Counted from the stretch's first letter, positions 1 through 7,221 are shown. The stretch is DNA of 11,721 bases from DATHVI01 sp035461385 (GCA_035461385.1 DATHVI010000002.1:1-11721), one strand, 5' to 3'. A program made the numbers and translations. Notes: a model not told the origin generated them from the sequence alone.

Positions 1-143
1 TTCAGGATCCGCCGGCACTCGTTGGCCTTCTTCGCGTATCCCTCGTAGAGCTTGTAGTGGTCCTCCATCGTCTGCTTGGAGATCCCGTCGAGCTCGTTGT
101 CGAAGGCGGGGAACTTGCGGGGCTTGAGCTCATCCCAGGGCCT
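1..143 (-). CDS. Fe/Mn superoxide dismutase-like protein, N-terminal part (3' end beyond window)
   Basis: The minus strand encodes 46 residues after a putative start at 143-141, open to the left edge. Around residues 21-41 it reads ISKQTMEDHYKLYEGYAKK followed by AN, which matches the N-terminal helix of Fe/Mn superoxide dismutases (I-S-x-x-T-x-x-x-H-x-x-x-Y-x-x-Y-V-x-K-x-N). His29 would be the first metal ligand. The usual second half of the HHxxHH pattern is replaced by Tyr/Glu, as I recall for a divergent branch of the family, so dismutase activity is inferred rather than shown. A good ribosome-binding site (GAGGAGG, about 157-151) lies 7 nt upstream, but the codon at the expected start is AGG, not ATG. 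No ATG, GTG or TTG occurs in this frame upstream for well over 100 nt. The gene is divergent from ilvE. Family call moderately sure; start unsure. Confidence 0.6.
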
Positions 144-283
144 CGCGAATCCTCCTCGCTGTCGTGATCTATCTCCGCGCCACCTACCCCGCGTGCGGCC
201 GGCTACCCGCCGTCGCCTGGGCTGGCCAGGTCGCCGCCCATCCGTAATACTTGTCCGCCAGGCAAGCGACGCGGAGGATTGCG

Positions 284-1216
284 GTGGAGAAGTCCGACTG
301 GATCTGGATGAACGGCGACTTCGTTCGCTGGGACGAGGCCAACGTCCACGTCCTCAGCCACGGGCTCCACTACGGGACCGGCGTCTTCGAGGGCATCCGC
401 TGCTACGAGACCGACCGCGGCCCGGCGGTGTTCCGCCACCGCGAGCACCTCGAGCGGCTCGCCGCATCGGCCAAGCTCTACCACCTCGACCTCCCCTACG
501 GCGTCGAGGAGCTCCGCGCGGCGACCAACGAGCTGATCCGGCGCAACGGCTTGAGCAGCTGCTACATCCGCCCGATCGCGTTCCGCGGCTACGGCGAGAT
601 GGGCCTCTACGCGCAGAGCGCGCCGATCGACGTCGTGATCGCGGTCTGGCCTTGGGGCGCGTACCTCGGCGAAGAGGGGAAGCGGCGCGGCGTCCGCGCC
701 AAGGTTTCGTCATGGCGGCGGATCTCGTCTGCCGGACTGATCCCGCACGCTAAGGCGAGCGGCCAGTACCTGAACTCGATCCTCGCCAAGACCGAGTCGG
801 CGAAGGCCGGCTACGAGGAGGCGATCCTGCTCGACGAGCGCGGCTTCGTCTGCGAGGGCTCAGGGGAGAACATCTTCATCGTCCGCGAGGGGCGGCTCGT
901 CACCCCGGGCCACACCTCGGCGATCCTCGACGGCGTCAGCCGCCGCTCCGTGATCCAGATCGCGGCCGATCTCGGGTATGCGGTCGTCGAGCGCGACATC
1001 GCCCGCGCCGAGCTCTACATCGCCGAGGAGGCATTCCTCTGCGGCACCGCCGCCGAGCTCGTGCCGGTGCGCGAGATCGACGACCGCGAGCTCGGCGAGC
1101 CGGGCGAGGTGACGCGTGTGATCCAGCAGAGGTTCGAGGACGCGCTGCACGGTCGCGCGCAGGAGTACCTCGAGTGGCTGGACTTGATCGAGGAACCGAG
1201 TAAGGTCACCGGGTGA
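284..1216 (+). CDS. ilvE: Branched-chain amino acid aminotransferase
   Basis: PLP-dependent fold-type IV transaminase. It interconverts valine, leucine and isoleucine with their 2-keto acids using glutamate/2-oxoglutarate, in the cytoplasm. The 310-residue product is close to E. coli IlvE in length (about 309) and aligns along its whole length. Shared blocks include WIWMNGDFVRW near the N-terminus, SHGLHYGTGVFEGIRCY, the FRHREHLERL segment whose Arg binds the PLP phosphate, and WPWGAYLG. The Schiff-base Lys157 lies in PHAKASGQYLNS, followed by CEGSGENIF and FLCGTAAELVPV. I chose GTG at 284 because GGAGG at 273-277 sits 6 nt upstream and the protein then begins at the family's usual point. A TTG at 251 is in frame but has no such site. 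It lies upstream of cimA, which fits a shared role in isoleucine synthesis. Very sure of function. Confidence 0.96.
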   Translation: MEKSDWIWMNGDFVRWDEANVHVLSHGLHYGTGVFEGIRCYETDRGPAVFRHREHLERLAASAKLYHLDLPYGVEELRAATNELIRRNGLSSCYIRPIAFRGYGEMGLYAQSAPIDVVIAVWPWGAYLGEEGKRRGVRAKVSSWRRISSAGLIPHAKASGQYLNSILAKTESAKAGYEEAILLDERGFVCEGSGENIFIVREGRLVTPGHTSAILDGVSRRSVIQIAADLGYAVVERDIARAELYIAEEAFLCGTAAELVPVREIDDRELGEPGEVTRVIQQRFEDALHGRAQEYLEWLDLIEEPSKVTG

Positions 1217-1394
1217 TGCTTCCGCCGCACAACTTGCGGCGGCCCCGCCGCCTTACCTGCTGCCGAGACGCTCTGTGTCTCGGTCCGGTGCACCTGATCG
1301 AGCGAATTAGCAGCGCCGCTACCGCCTGACGGCGGCTGCGGCGGCGCGGCAAATCGCGCATCTCGCTCGTTCACCTCGAACCGAAAGGCATCGA
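1216..1394 (+). promoter_or_regulatory. Structured ilvE-cimA spacer: three hairpins and a small overlapping frame, possible leader/attenuator
   Basis: Three perfect inverted repeats lie in the gap. Hairpin 1 is CCGCCGCA (1222-1229) with TGCGGCGG (1235-1242), loop 5. Hairpin 2 is CCGAGAC (1263-1269) with GTCTCGG (1277-1283), loop 7. Hairpin 3 is CCGCC (1322-1326) with GGCGG (1331-1335), loop TGAC. None is followed by a T-tract, so they are poor intrinsic terminators. A 37-codon frame begins at ATG 1216-1218, overlapping the ilvE stop by one base. It contains six Leu, two Ile and one Val codon and ends at TGA 1327-1329, inside the loop of hairpin 3. It has no strong ribosome-binding site of its own. 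I see no T-box motif. The structures are seen directly; a regulatory role in branched-chain amino acid control is inference. Confidence 0.35.
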
Positions 1395-3002
1395 ATGACC
1401 CAGGTAACGCTCTACGACACGACCCTCCGCGACGGCATGCAGGGGCAGGGGATGTCGCTCTCGGCGGCCGAGAAGGTGCGGGTCGTGAAGGCGCTCGACC
1501 GGCTCGGCGTCGACTACGTCGAGGCCGGGTTTCCGAGCTCGAACCCGAAGGAGGCCGAGCTCTTCCGCCTGCTCGACGACGTCGAGCTCGAGACCGCGAC
1601 CGTGTGCGCGTTCGGGATGACCCGGAGGCGCGGGCTCCCGGCGGAGGAGGACCCGGCGCTGCGCGACCTCGTCGGCACGGCGGCGCCGGTGTGCACGCTC
1701 GTCGGCAAGACCTGGGGGCTTCACCTCGAGAAGGTCACCGGCGCCACCCACGAGGAGAACCTGTCGATGATCGTCGACTCGATCAACTACTGCCGGGCTG
1801 CCGGCAAGCGGGTCGTCTACGACGCCGAGCACTTCTTCGACGGCTGGGAGGACGACGCCTCCTACGCCCTCGAGTGCCTGCGGGCTGCGGTCGCCGCCGG
1901 GGCCGAGAACGTCACCCTCTGCGACACCAACGGCGCGACGCTCCCGGGTCGCGTCGCCGCGGTCACCACGGCGGTGTTCGAGGACCTCGGCGACCGGGCC
2001 GAGGTCGGGATCCACACCCATAACGACGCCGAGTGCGCGGTCGCGAACTCGCTCGCCGCGGTCGAGGCCGGCGCGCGCCTCGTCCAGGGAACGATGAACG
2101 GCTACGGCGAGCGGTGCGGGAACGCGAACCTGGTCTCGATCCTGCCGGCGCTCCAGCTCAAGCTCGGCTTCGAGGTCGTCCCCCCGGGGCGGCTCGCGCT
2201 GCTGACCGAGACCGCCCACCTCGTCGACGAGCTGACCAACACGACGCCCGATCCTGACCAGCCCTACGTCGGCCGCAACGCGTTCGCCCACAAGGGCGGC
2301 ATGCATGTCGCCGGGGTCAAGGCCGACGCGAGGACGTTCGAGCACCTCGATCCGAAGCTCGTCGGCAACAGCCGTGACGTGCTGATCTCGGAGCTCTCCG
2401 GCAAGGGCTCGGTGCTGAGCCGGGCCGAGGCGGCGGGGATCGACCTCGACGCCGGCGCGGCCAAGCGCGCCGTCGAACGAATCAAGGAGCAGGAGCACCG
2501 CGGCTATCACTACGAGGCCGCCGACGCCTCGTTCGAGCTCCTGCTGCACCGCGAGGCGGGCTCTTACGTGCCGCTGTTCAAGCTCGAGAGCTTCCGCGTG
2601 ATCACCGAGAAGCGGGCCGACGGCGCGGTCGAGACCGAGGCGACGATCAAGATCTGGGCCGAGGGACGCCGCTACGTGCACACCGCCGAGGGCAACGGGC
2701 CGGTGAACGCGCTCGACCGGGCGCTTCGTTCCGCGATCGGCGAGCTCCATCCGCACCTCGCCGACATCGAGCTGATCGACTACAAGGTCCGGATCCTCGA
2801 CTCCCACCACGGCACCGGGGCCGTCACCCGGGTGCTGCTCGACGCCACCGACGGACACGGGTCATGGGGCTCGATCGGCGTTTCGGAGAACATCATCGAG
2901 GCCTCCTGGGAGGCTCTGGTCGACTCGCTCGAGCACGCGTTCCAGCCGCGGGCGGCCGCGCGTGAGGCGGCGAGCGAGCGAGGGCAGCTCGCCACCCGCT
3001 GA
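1395..3002 (+). CDS. cimA: (R)-citramalate synthase
   Basis: Condenses pyruvate with acetyl-CoA to (R)-citramalate, the first step of the threonine-independent route to 2-oxobutyrate and isoleucine. The 535-residue product has a DRE-TIM metallolyase domain (about residues 1-280). YDTTLRDGMQGQG near the start supplies catalytic Arg12 and metal ligand Asp13, HTHND supplies metal ligands His207 and His209, and NGYGERCGNAN follows. A linker carries NAFAHKGGMHV (295-305), and a LeuA-type C-terminal allosteric/dimerisation domain spans about 392-515. The length and the C-terminal domain favour the citramalate synthase branch (TIGR00977-like) over 2-isopropylmalate synthase. Homocitrate synthase is less likely. 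ATG at 1395 has GAAAGG (1383-1388) 6 nt upstream. It sits after ilvE, consistent with isoleucine synthesis. Feedback control by isoleucine is usual for the family and not visible here. Confidence 0.93.
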   Translation: MTQVTLYDTTLRDGMQGQGMSLSAAEKVRVVKALDRLGVDYVEAGFPSSNPKEAELFRLLDDVELETATVCAFGMTRRRGLPAEEDPALRDLVGTAAPVCTLVGKTWGLHLEKVTGATHEENLSMIVDSINYCRAAGKRVVYDAEHFFDGWEDDASYALECLRAAVAAGAENVTLCDTNGATLPGRVAAVTTAVFEDLGDRAEVGIHTHNDAECAVANSLAAVEAGARLVQGTMNGYGERCGNANLVSILPALQLKLGFEVVPPGRLALLTETAHLVDELTNTTPDPDQPYVGRNAFAHKGGMHVAGVKADARTFEHLDPKLVGNSRDVLISELSGKGSVLSRAEAAGIDLDAGAAKRAVERIKEQEHRGYHYEAADASFELLLHREAGSYVPLFKLESFRVITEKRADGAVETEATIKIWAEGRRYVHTAEGNGPVNALDRALRSAIGELHPHLADIELIDYKVRILDSHHGTGAVTRVLLDATDGHGSWGSIGVSENIIEASWEALVDSLEHAFQPRAAAREAASERGQLATR

Positions 3003-3021
3003 CCGGTAGCCTCCGGGCGCC

Positions 3022-4188
3022 TTGACCGCCCCCGAGCCGATACCGCTCGCCCAGCCCGACCTCGGCCGGCGGGAGGAGGAGCTCGTGCTGCGTGCGCTCC
3101 GCTCGGGCAGGCTCTCGCTCGGCCCGATGCTGGAGCGATTCGAGCGCGCCTTCGCCGAGCGGCTCGGCGTCCCGGACGCGGTCGCGGTCTCCTCGGGGAC
3201 GGCCGCGCTCCACCTCGGCGTCCGCGCGCTCGGCTGGGGGAAGGGCGACGAGGTGGTGACGAGCCCGTTCAGCTTCGTCGCCTCGGCGAACTGCCTCCTG
3301 TACGAGGGCGCGCGGCCGAGGTTCTGCGACATCGACCCGGTGACGCTCAACATCGACCCGGACGCGGCGGCCGACGCAGTCGGCGAGCGCACCGCCGGCC
3401 TGCTGCCGATCGACATCCTCGGCTACCCGGCGCGCCTCGGCGAGCTCGCCGAGCTCGCCGAGCGCCAACGCCTCGGCGTCCTCGAGGACGCTTGCGAGGC
3501 GCTCGGGGCCGCCGATGCCGCCGGGCGCCCGATCGGGACCGCCGGCCATCCGGCGACGTTCGCGTTCTACGCCAACAAGCAGCTCACCACCGGTGAGGGC
3601 GGGATGGTGGTCTCGGGCGACCGGGCGATGGCCGCACTCGCGCGAAGCGAGCGAAACCAGGGCCGGGCGACCGACATGGCTTGGGTCGACCACGAACGGC
3701 TCGGCTTCAACTACCGGCTGACAGAGCTCCAGGCGGCTCTCGGCGTCGCCCAGCTGGAGCGCCTCGACGACCTGCTCGCCGCCCGAGCGGCGGCGGCGGC
3801 GATGTACGGTGAGCGCCTCGCCGAGCTCGACTACGGCGCCCCAGCGGGCGAAGGCGACGCGGACGGGCTGGTGCTCCCATGCGCCGATCGCGGCGGGGAG
3901 CGGCGGAGCTGGTTCGTCTATGCCGTCCGCCTCCCGCGCGGGGCCGACCGCGACGCCGTGGTCGCCGATCTCGCCCAGCGCGGGATCGCCGCGAAGGCGT
4001 ACATGCCCTGCATCCACCTGATGCCCCACTACCGCGAGCGGTTCGGCTATCGCGAGGGCCAGTTCCCGGTCTCCGAGGACGCCTCCGAGCGCTTGCTCGC
4101 GCTGCCGTTCTTCGGTGGGATTGCCGAGCTCGAGGTCGACCGCGTCTGCGAGGCGCTCGCCGAGGCGCTTCGCGGCCACTGGACCTAG
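3022..4188 (+). CDS. DegT/DnrJ/EryC1/StrS-family PLP-dependent aminotransferase
   Basis: Fold-type I aminotransferase of the sugar-aminotransferase family, which usually transfers an amino group to a nucleotide-linked keto-sugar for surface polysaccharide or secondary metabolite synthesis. The 388-residue product has family hallmarks in order: PLAQPDLGRREEELV near the N-terminus, VSSGTAALHLGV (about 56-67), LEDACEALGA (154-163) with the Asp that contacts the PLP nitrogen, and FYANKQLTTGEGGM with Schiff-base Lys186. NYRLTELQAALG and a C-terminal MPHYRERFGY...FPVSEDASERLLALPFF block follow. The start is TTG at 3022, 19 nt after the cimA stop; no clear ribosome-binding site is visible, but the protein begins where the family does. 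Spacing suggests cotranscription with cimA. No glycosyltransferase or sugar-nucleotide gene is adjacent except the convergent SDR gene, so the substrate cannot be named. Confidence 0.9.
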   Translation: MTAPEPIPLAQPDLGRREEELVLRALRSGRLSLGPMLERFERAFAERLGVPDAVAVSSGTAALHLGVRALGWGKGDEVVTSPFSFVASANCLLYEGARPRFCDIDPVTLNIDPDAAADAVGERTAGLLPIDILGYPARLGELAELAERQRLGVLEDACEALGAADAAGRPIGTAGHPATFAFYANKQLTTGEGGMVVSGDRAMAALARSERNQGRATDMAWVDHERLGFNYRLTELQAALGVAQLERLDDLLAARAAAAAMYGERLAELDYGAPAGEGDADGLVLPCADRGGERRSWFVYAVRLPRGADRDAVVADLAQRGIAAKAYMPCIHLMPHYRERFGYREGQFPVSEDASERLLALPFFGGIAELEVDRVCEALAEALRGHWT

Positions 4189-4204
4189 GGCGGCTCGGCC
4201 GCGA

Positions 4205-5179
4205 CTACACGCGTCCGGTCTCGATCATCCACCGCACCGTGCGGCGGACGCCCTCGTCCGGGGCGATGAAGTCGATTCCCAGCTCCTCGCGCGCGCGGCT
4301 CGAGTCGGCGCGCGCCTGCCAGAGCAGGAAGTGAACCTGGCCGCGGGCGACGAGCGGGGGGCGTCGGATCACCCGCGCGAGCGCTTCGCCCGCGGTCGCG
4401 AGCGCCCTCGCGGCGGGTGCCGGAATCGTCGGCGGCACCCAGCCGCGCCCCGCCTCGTCGACAGCGATCGCGCCGATCTCGCGAGCCGACGCGTAGCCGC
4501 CGGCGAGGATGTAGCGCTCGCCGGGTCGGCCGCGATCGAGGGCGGCGAGATGCCCACGGGCTGCGTCGTCAGCGTAGACCAGCGACATCCCGCCGGGCGG
4601 CAGCGCCGGAAGCCGGCGGCGGATCGCGTCGCGGATCGCCGCGTCGAGCCCGGCCTCGGCCCACGGCCCCGGCCCGTAGACGGTCGCCGGGTTGACGAGC
4701 ACGACCTCGATCCCGTCGGCTTCGGCGAGGACGAGCGACTCGGCGCGCTGCTTCGAGCGCTCGTACGCGGTCGCCTTCGGGCGCTCGGCGAGCGCCGCTT
4801 CGCTCAGGGTCCCGCCGGGGGCGCCCTCGAAGACGTCGATCGTCGAGGTGTGGACGACCCGCCTAGCGCCCGCCTCGCGGGCGGCGACGACGACGTTGCG
4901 CGCGCCCTCGGCGTTGACCCGGTCGAAGATCCCCGGATCGGGCACCCACTGCTCGAACAGGCCCATGCAGTTGACGACCGCCTCGCAACCGGCGGCTGCC
5001 GGGCGCAGAGAGCCGGGGTCGGTGACGTCGCCCGGGGCGAGCTCGACATCGGCAGCGAGCAGCTCGCGCGCCCGAGCCTGGTCGCGAACGAGGGCGACGA
5101 CCTCGTCACCGCGCTCGCGCAGACGCTCGACGACCGCGTGGCCGACCTTGCCGGTCGCGCCGGTGACGAGGATGCGCAT
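4205..5179 (-). CDS. NAD(P)-dependent epimerase/dehydratase (extended SDR, dihydroflavonol-4-reductase-like)
   Basis: Cytoplasmic oxidoreductase or epimerase of 324 residues with the extended short-chain dehydrogenase fold. The Rossmann motif TGATGKVG is at residues 6-13, followed by GDVTD (50-54). The active-site segment HTSTIDVFEG is about 110-119, and the catalytic pair Tyr139/Lys143 lies in YERSK. NPATVYGPG at about 164-172 and SLVYADDAARGHL mark the substrate half. The overall pattern resembles dihydroflavonol-4-reductase/HpnA-like bacterial enzymes acting on keto-sugars, sterol-like or other ketone substrates; the substrate is not evident. The ATG at 5179-5177 lies 6 nt after a TANNNT box on the minus strand with no good ribosome-binding site, suggesting a leaderless message. 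Its stop is only 16 nt from the convergent DegT-family gene. Partnership with that gene is possible, but opposite orientation argues against an operon. Confidence 0.88.
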   Translation of the reverse strand: MRILVTGATGKVGHAVVERLRERGDEVVALVRDQARARELLAADVELAPGDVTDPGSLRPAAAGCEAVVNCMGLFEQWVPDPGIFDRVNAEGARNVVVAAREAGARRVVHTSTIDVFEGAPGGTLSEAALAERPKATAYERSKQRAESLVLAEADGIEVVLVNPATVYGPGPWAEAGLDAAIRDAIRRRLPALPPGGMSLVYADDAARGHLAALDRGRPGERYILAGGYASAREIGAIAVDEAGRGWVPPTIPAPAARALATAGEALARVIRRPPLVARGQVHFLLWQARADSSRAREELGIDFIAPDEGVRRTVRWMIETGRV

Positions 5180-5185
5180 CGGGGC

Positions 5186-5195
5186 AGCCTATAGT
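5186..5195. promoter_or_regulatory. Overlapping divergent -10 boxes between the SDR gene and argH
   Basis: On the plus strand TATAGT (5190-5195) ends 9 nt before the argH ATG. On the minus strand TAGGCT (5191-5186) ends 6 nt before the SDR ATG. Both fit the actinobacterial TANNNT pattern and share the TA at 5190-5191. Neither gene has a convincing ribosome-binding site, so leaderless or nearly leaderless transcripts in both directions are likely. No good -35 hexamer was found at 16-19 nt spacing for either. The boxes are seen; promoter activity is inferred. Confidence 0.4.
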
Positions 5196-5204
5196 GGCGT
5201 CGCC

Positions 5205-6590
5205 ATGGCCCGGTTCCGTGAGCCCCCCGACCCCCTGTTCGAGCGTATCAACGCGTCGATCTCGTTCGACCGGCGCCTGTGGCCGGAGGACGTTCGCGGG
5301 TCGAAGGCCCATGCGCGCGCCCTCGCCCGTGCCGAGGTGATCAGCGCCGACGAGCTGTCCGAGCTCGAGGCGGGCCTCGATCGCGTCGCCGCCGAGCTCG
5401 AGGCGGGCGAGTTCCCGTTCTCCGACGGCGACGAGGACATCCACCTGGCGATCGAGCGCCGGCTGACCGAGTTGGTTGGGCCGCTCGGCGGCAAGCTCCA
5501 TACCGGCCGCTCGCGCAACGACCAGGTGGCCACCGATCTCGCGCTCTTCGTCGGCGACCGGGCCGCGCGGGCCACCGCCCTGATCGCGGAGCTGATGGAG
5601 CGGCTGCTCGGACTCGCCGAGGCACATGCCGACTGGCCGATGCCCGGCTACACCCACCTCCAGCGCGCGCAGCCGGTCTATCTCGGCCATCACCTGCTGG
5701 CCTACTTCTGGATGCTTCGCCGCGACGCGGGACGGTTCGCCTTCGCCCGTGACGCCGCCGCCGAGATGCCGCTCGGGGCGGGAGCTCTCGCCGGGCTCAA
5801 CTGGGACCTCGACCGCGAGGCGACCGCGCGCGACCTCGGCTTCGACCGCCCGGCGCCGAACTCGATCGACGCCGTCGCGAGCCGCGACTTCGCGCTCGAC
5901 TACCTCGCGGCGGCAGCGATCTGCTCGACCCACCTCAGCCGCCTCGGCGCCGAGCTCGTGCTCTGGTCGAGCGAGGAGTTCGGTTTCTGCGAGCCCGCCG
6001 AGAGCTTCTCGTCGGGGTCCTCGATCATGCCGCAGAAGAAGAACCCGGACGCGGCGGAGCTGCTGCGGGCGAAGGCGCCGCGAGTGCTCGCGGGGTTCAC
6101 GACCCTCGCGGGCGTGCTCCACGCGCTGCCGCTCGCCTACAGCAAAGACCTCCAGGAGGACAAGGAGGCTCTGTTCGACGCCGTCGACAACCTCGAGCTC
6201 GGGCTCGCGGTCGCGGCGGCGATGCTCGCCGGGCTGCGATTCGACCGCGATCGGCTCGCCGCCGCGGCCGGCGACGAGATGCTCGCCGCCACCGACATCG
6301 CCGACCTCCTCGTCCGCGAGGGGGTGCCGTTCCGCGAGGCGCACCGGGTGGTCGGGGGGCTGGTGAGGGCGGCGCTCGAGAGCGGAAGCCGGCTCTCCGA
6401 GCTCGACCGCGACCAGCTCGCCGCCCACAGCGAGGCGCTCGCGGGCGCGGCGGACGCCTACTACGAGGCGCTCGAGCGCTCGAGCTGGCTCGAGTCGAAG
6501 CGTTCGGCCGGTGGGACGGGGTCGAAGGCGCTGGGGGCCCAGATCGAGGCGGCGCGTGAGGCGCTGGCGGCGGTCAGAGCGGGCGAATGA
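5205..6590 (+). CDS. argH: Argininosuccinate lyase
   Basis: Splits argininosuccinate into arginine and fumarate, the last step of arginine biosynthesis, as a cytoplasmic homotetramer. The 461-residue product matches the family's usual length of about 460. Motifs in order are GKLHTGRSRNDQVATD (about 96-111), GYTHLQRAQP (148-157) with catalytic His151, and the fumarase/aspartase superfamily signature GSSIMPQKKNP (271-281) with the catalytic serine loop. Next come YSKDLQEDKEALFD and a C-terminal all-helical domain ending about residue 461. The frame is open upstream, but ATG at 5205 starts the protein at the normal MxxFxxxxDPLFERxNAS-like beginning and lies just after a -10-like box. There is no ribosome-binding site, so it is probably leaderless. 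No argG or other arg gene is adjacent here. Its stop overlaps the next start. Confidence 0.96.
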   Translation: MARFREPPDPLFERINASISFDRRLWPEDVRGSKAHARALARAEVISADELSELEAGLDRVAAELEAGEFPFSDGDEDIHLAIERRLTELVGPLGGKLHTGRSRNDQVATDLALFVGDRAARATALIAELMERLLGLAEAHADWPMPGYTHLQRAQPVYLGHHLLAYFWMLRRDAGRFAFARDAAAEMPLGAGALAGLNWDLDREATARDLGFDRPAPNSIDAVASRDFALDYLAAAAICSTHLSRLGAELVLWSSEEFGFCEPAESFSSGSSIMPQKKNPDAAELLRAKAPRVLAGFTTLAGVLHALPLAYSKDLQEDKEALFDAVDNLELGLAVAAAMLAGLRFDRDRLAAAAGDEMLAATDIADLLVREGVPFREAHRVVGGLVRAALESGSRLSELDRDQLAAHSEALAGAADAYYEALERSSWLESKRSAGGTGSKALGAQIEAAREALAAVRAGE

Positions 6591-7174
6591 GCCTGCTCGA
6601 GGAGTCGTTCTTCGAACGTTCGGTCCACGAGGTCGCCCGCGATCTGATTGGCTGCCGGCTTCTGTTCGGGGGCGTCGGCGGCGTGATCGTCGAGACCGAG
6701 AGCTACCAGCGCGACGACCCCGCGTGCCACGCCTACGTCGGGCTCACGGAGCGGACCGCGACCCTCTTCGGCCCCCCCGGACGGGCCTACGTCTACCTCT
6801 CGTACGGGATCCACAGCCTGCTCAACGCGGTCGCCGAGCCCGAGGGCAGCGCGGCTGCGGTCCTGATCCGGGCGCTCGCGCCGCGGTGGGGGGTCGACGA
6901 GATGCGCGCCCGGCGTGGCGGGGTTGGCGACCGTGATCTCTGCTCGGGGCCGGGCAAGCTGACCGAGGCGCTCGGGATCGGGCTCGCCGTCAACGGCGCG
7001 TCGCTGACGGCGCCGCCGTTCGAGCTTCGCTCACGCGAGCGGGGATGGCGTCAGGTCGAGGTTGCGACCGGGCCGCGGATCGGGATCACCCGGGCGACCG
7101 AGCGGCCATGGCGCTTCTGCGCCGTCGGCAGCGAGCATCTCTCCCGCCCGCTGCCGCGGCTGGCGACGCGCTGA
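6587..7174 (+). CDS. DNA-3-methyladenine glycosylase (AAG/MPG family)
   Basis: Base-excision repair enzyme that flips out and removes alkylated or deaminated purines (3-methyladenine, hypoxanthine). The 195-residue product is typical for the bacterial AAG/MPG family. Matching it to human AAG by motif, catalytic Glu125 is Glu38 and Tyr127 is Tyr40 in VETESY, His136 is His48, Tyr159 is Tyr70 in RAYVYLSYG, Asn169 is Asn80, and Arg182 is Arg95 in VLIRALAP. CSGPGKLTEALGI (119-131) is the other family hallmark. The ATG at 6587 overlaps the argH stop in the arrangement ATGA, so it is probably translated by coupling from argH. It is unrelated to E. coli Tag or AlkA, which are helix-hairpin-helix enzymes. 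The link with argH looks like operon convenience rather than shared function. Confidence 0.94.
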   Translation: MSLLEESFFERSVHEVARDLIGCRLLFGGVGGVIVETESYQRDDPACHAYVGLTERTATLFGPPGRAYVYLSYGIHSLLNAVAEPEGSAAAVLIRALAPRWGVDEMRARRGGVGDRDLCSGPGKLTEALGIGLAVNGASLTAPPFELRSRERGWRQVEVATGPRIGITRATERPWRFCAVGSEHLSRPLPRLATR

Positions 7175-7179
7175 CCGGG

Positions 7180-7209
7180 CCGCTGGGCGCCGGCCGGGGC
7201 GCCGAGCGG
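7180..7209. terminator. Inverted repeat between convergent genes, possible bidirectional terminator
   Basis: CCGCT (7180-7184), one mismatched G, GGCGCC (7186-7191), a 6-nt centre, GGCGCC (7198-7203), one mismatched G, AGCGG (7205-7209). This forms an 11-bp GC-rich stem interrupted by a single G/G mismatch, filling most of the 47-nt gap between the convergent glycosylase and penicillin-binding protein genes. There is no T-tract on either side, as is common in high-GC actinobacteria. The structure is certain; the terminator role is inferred from position. Confidence 0.5.
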
Positions 7210-7221
7210 CGACGACGCCGA

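Noticed and set aside
1216..1394. T-box riboswitch before cimA
   Set aside because: No GGUGGNACCGCG-type antiterminator motif and no Stem I-like element is present.
1371..2858. A 495-codon open frame on the minus strand opposite cimA
   Set aside because: It lies wholly opposite a confidently identified gene. High GC at third codon positions suppresses stops on the opposite strand, and the translation is low-complexity (Arg/Val/Asp/Gly) with no recognisable motif.
2893..4179. A 428-codon minus-strand open frame opposite the DegT-family gene
   Set aside because: It is an antisense shadow of the same kind: biased composition, no motifs, no ribosome-binding site, and full overlap with a clear gene.
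5106..6428. A 440-codon minus-strand open frame opposite argH
   Set aside because: It covers argH and the argH/SDR promoter region and its translation has no domain hallmarks. GC-driven shadow.
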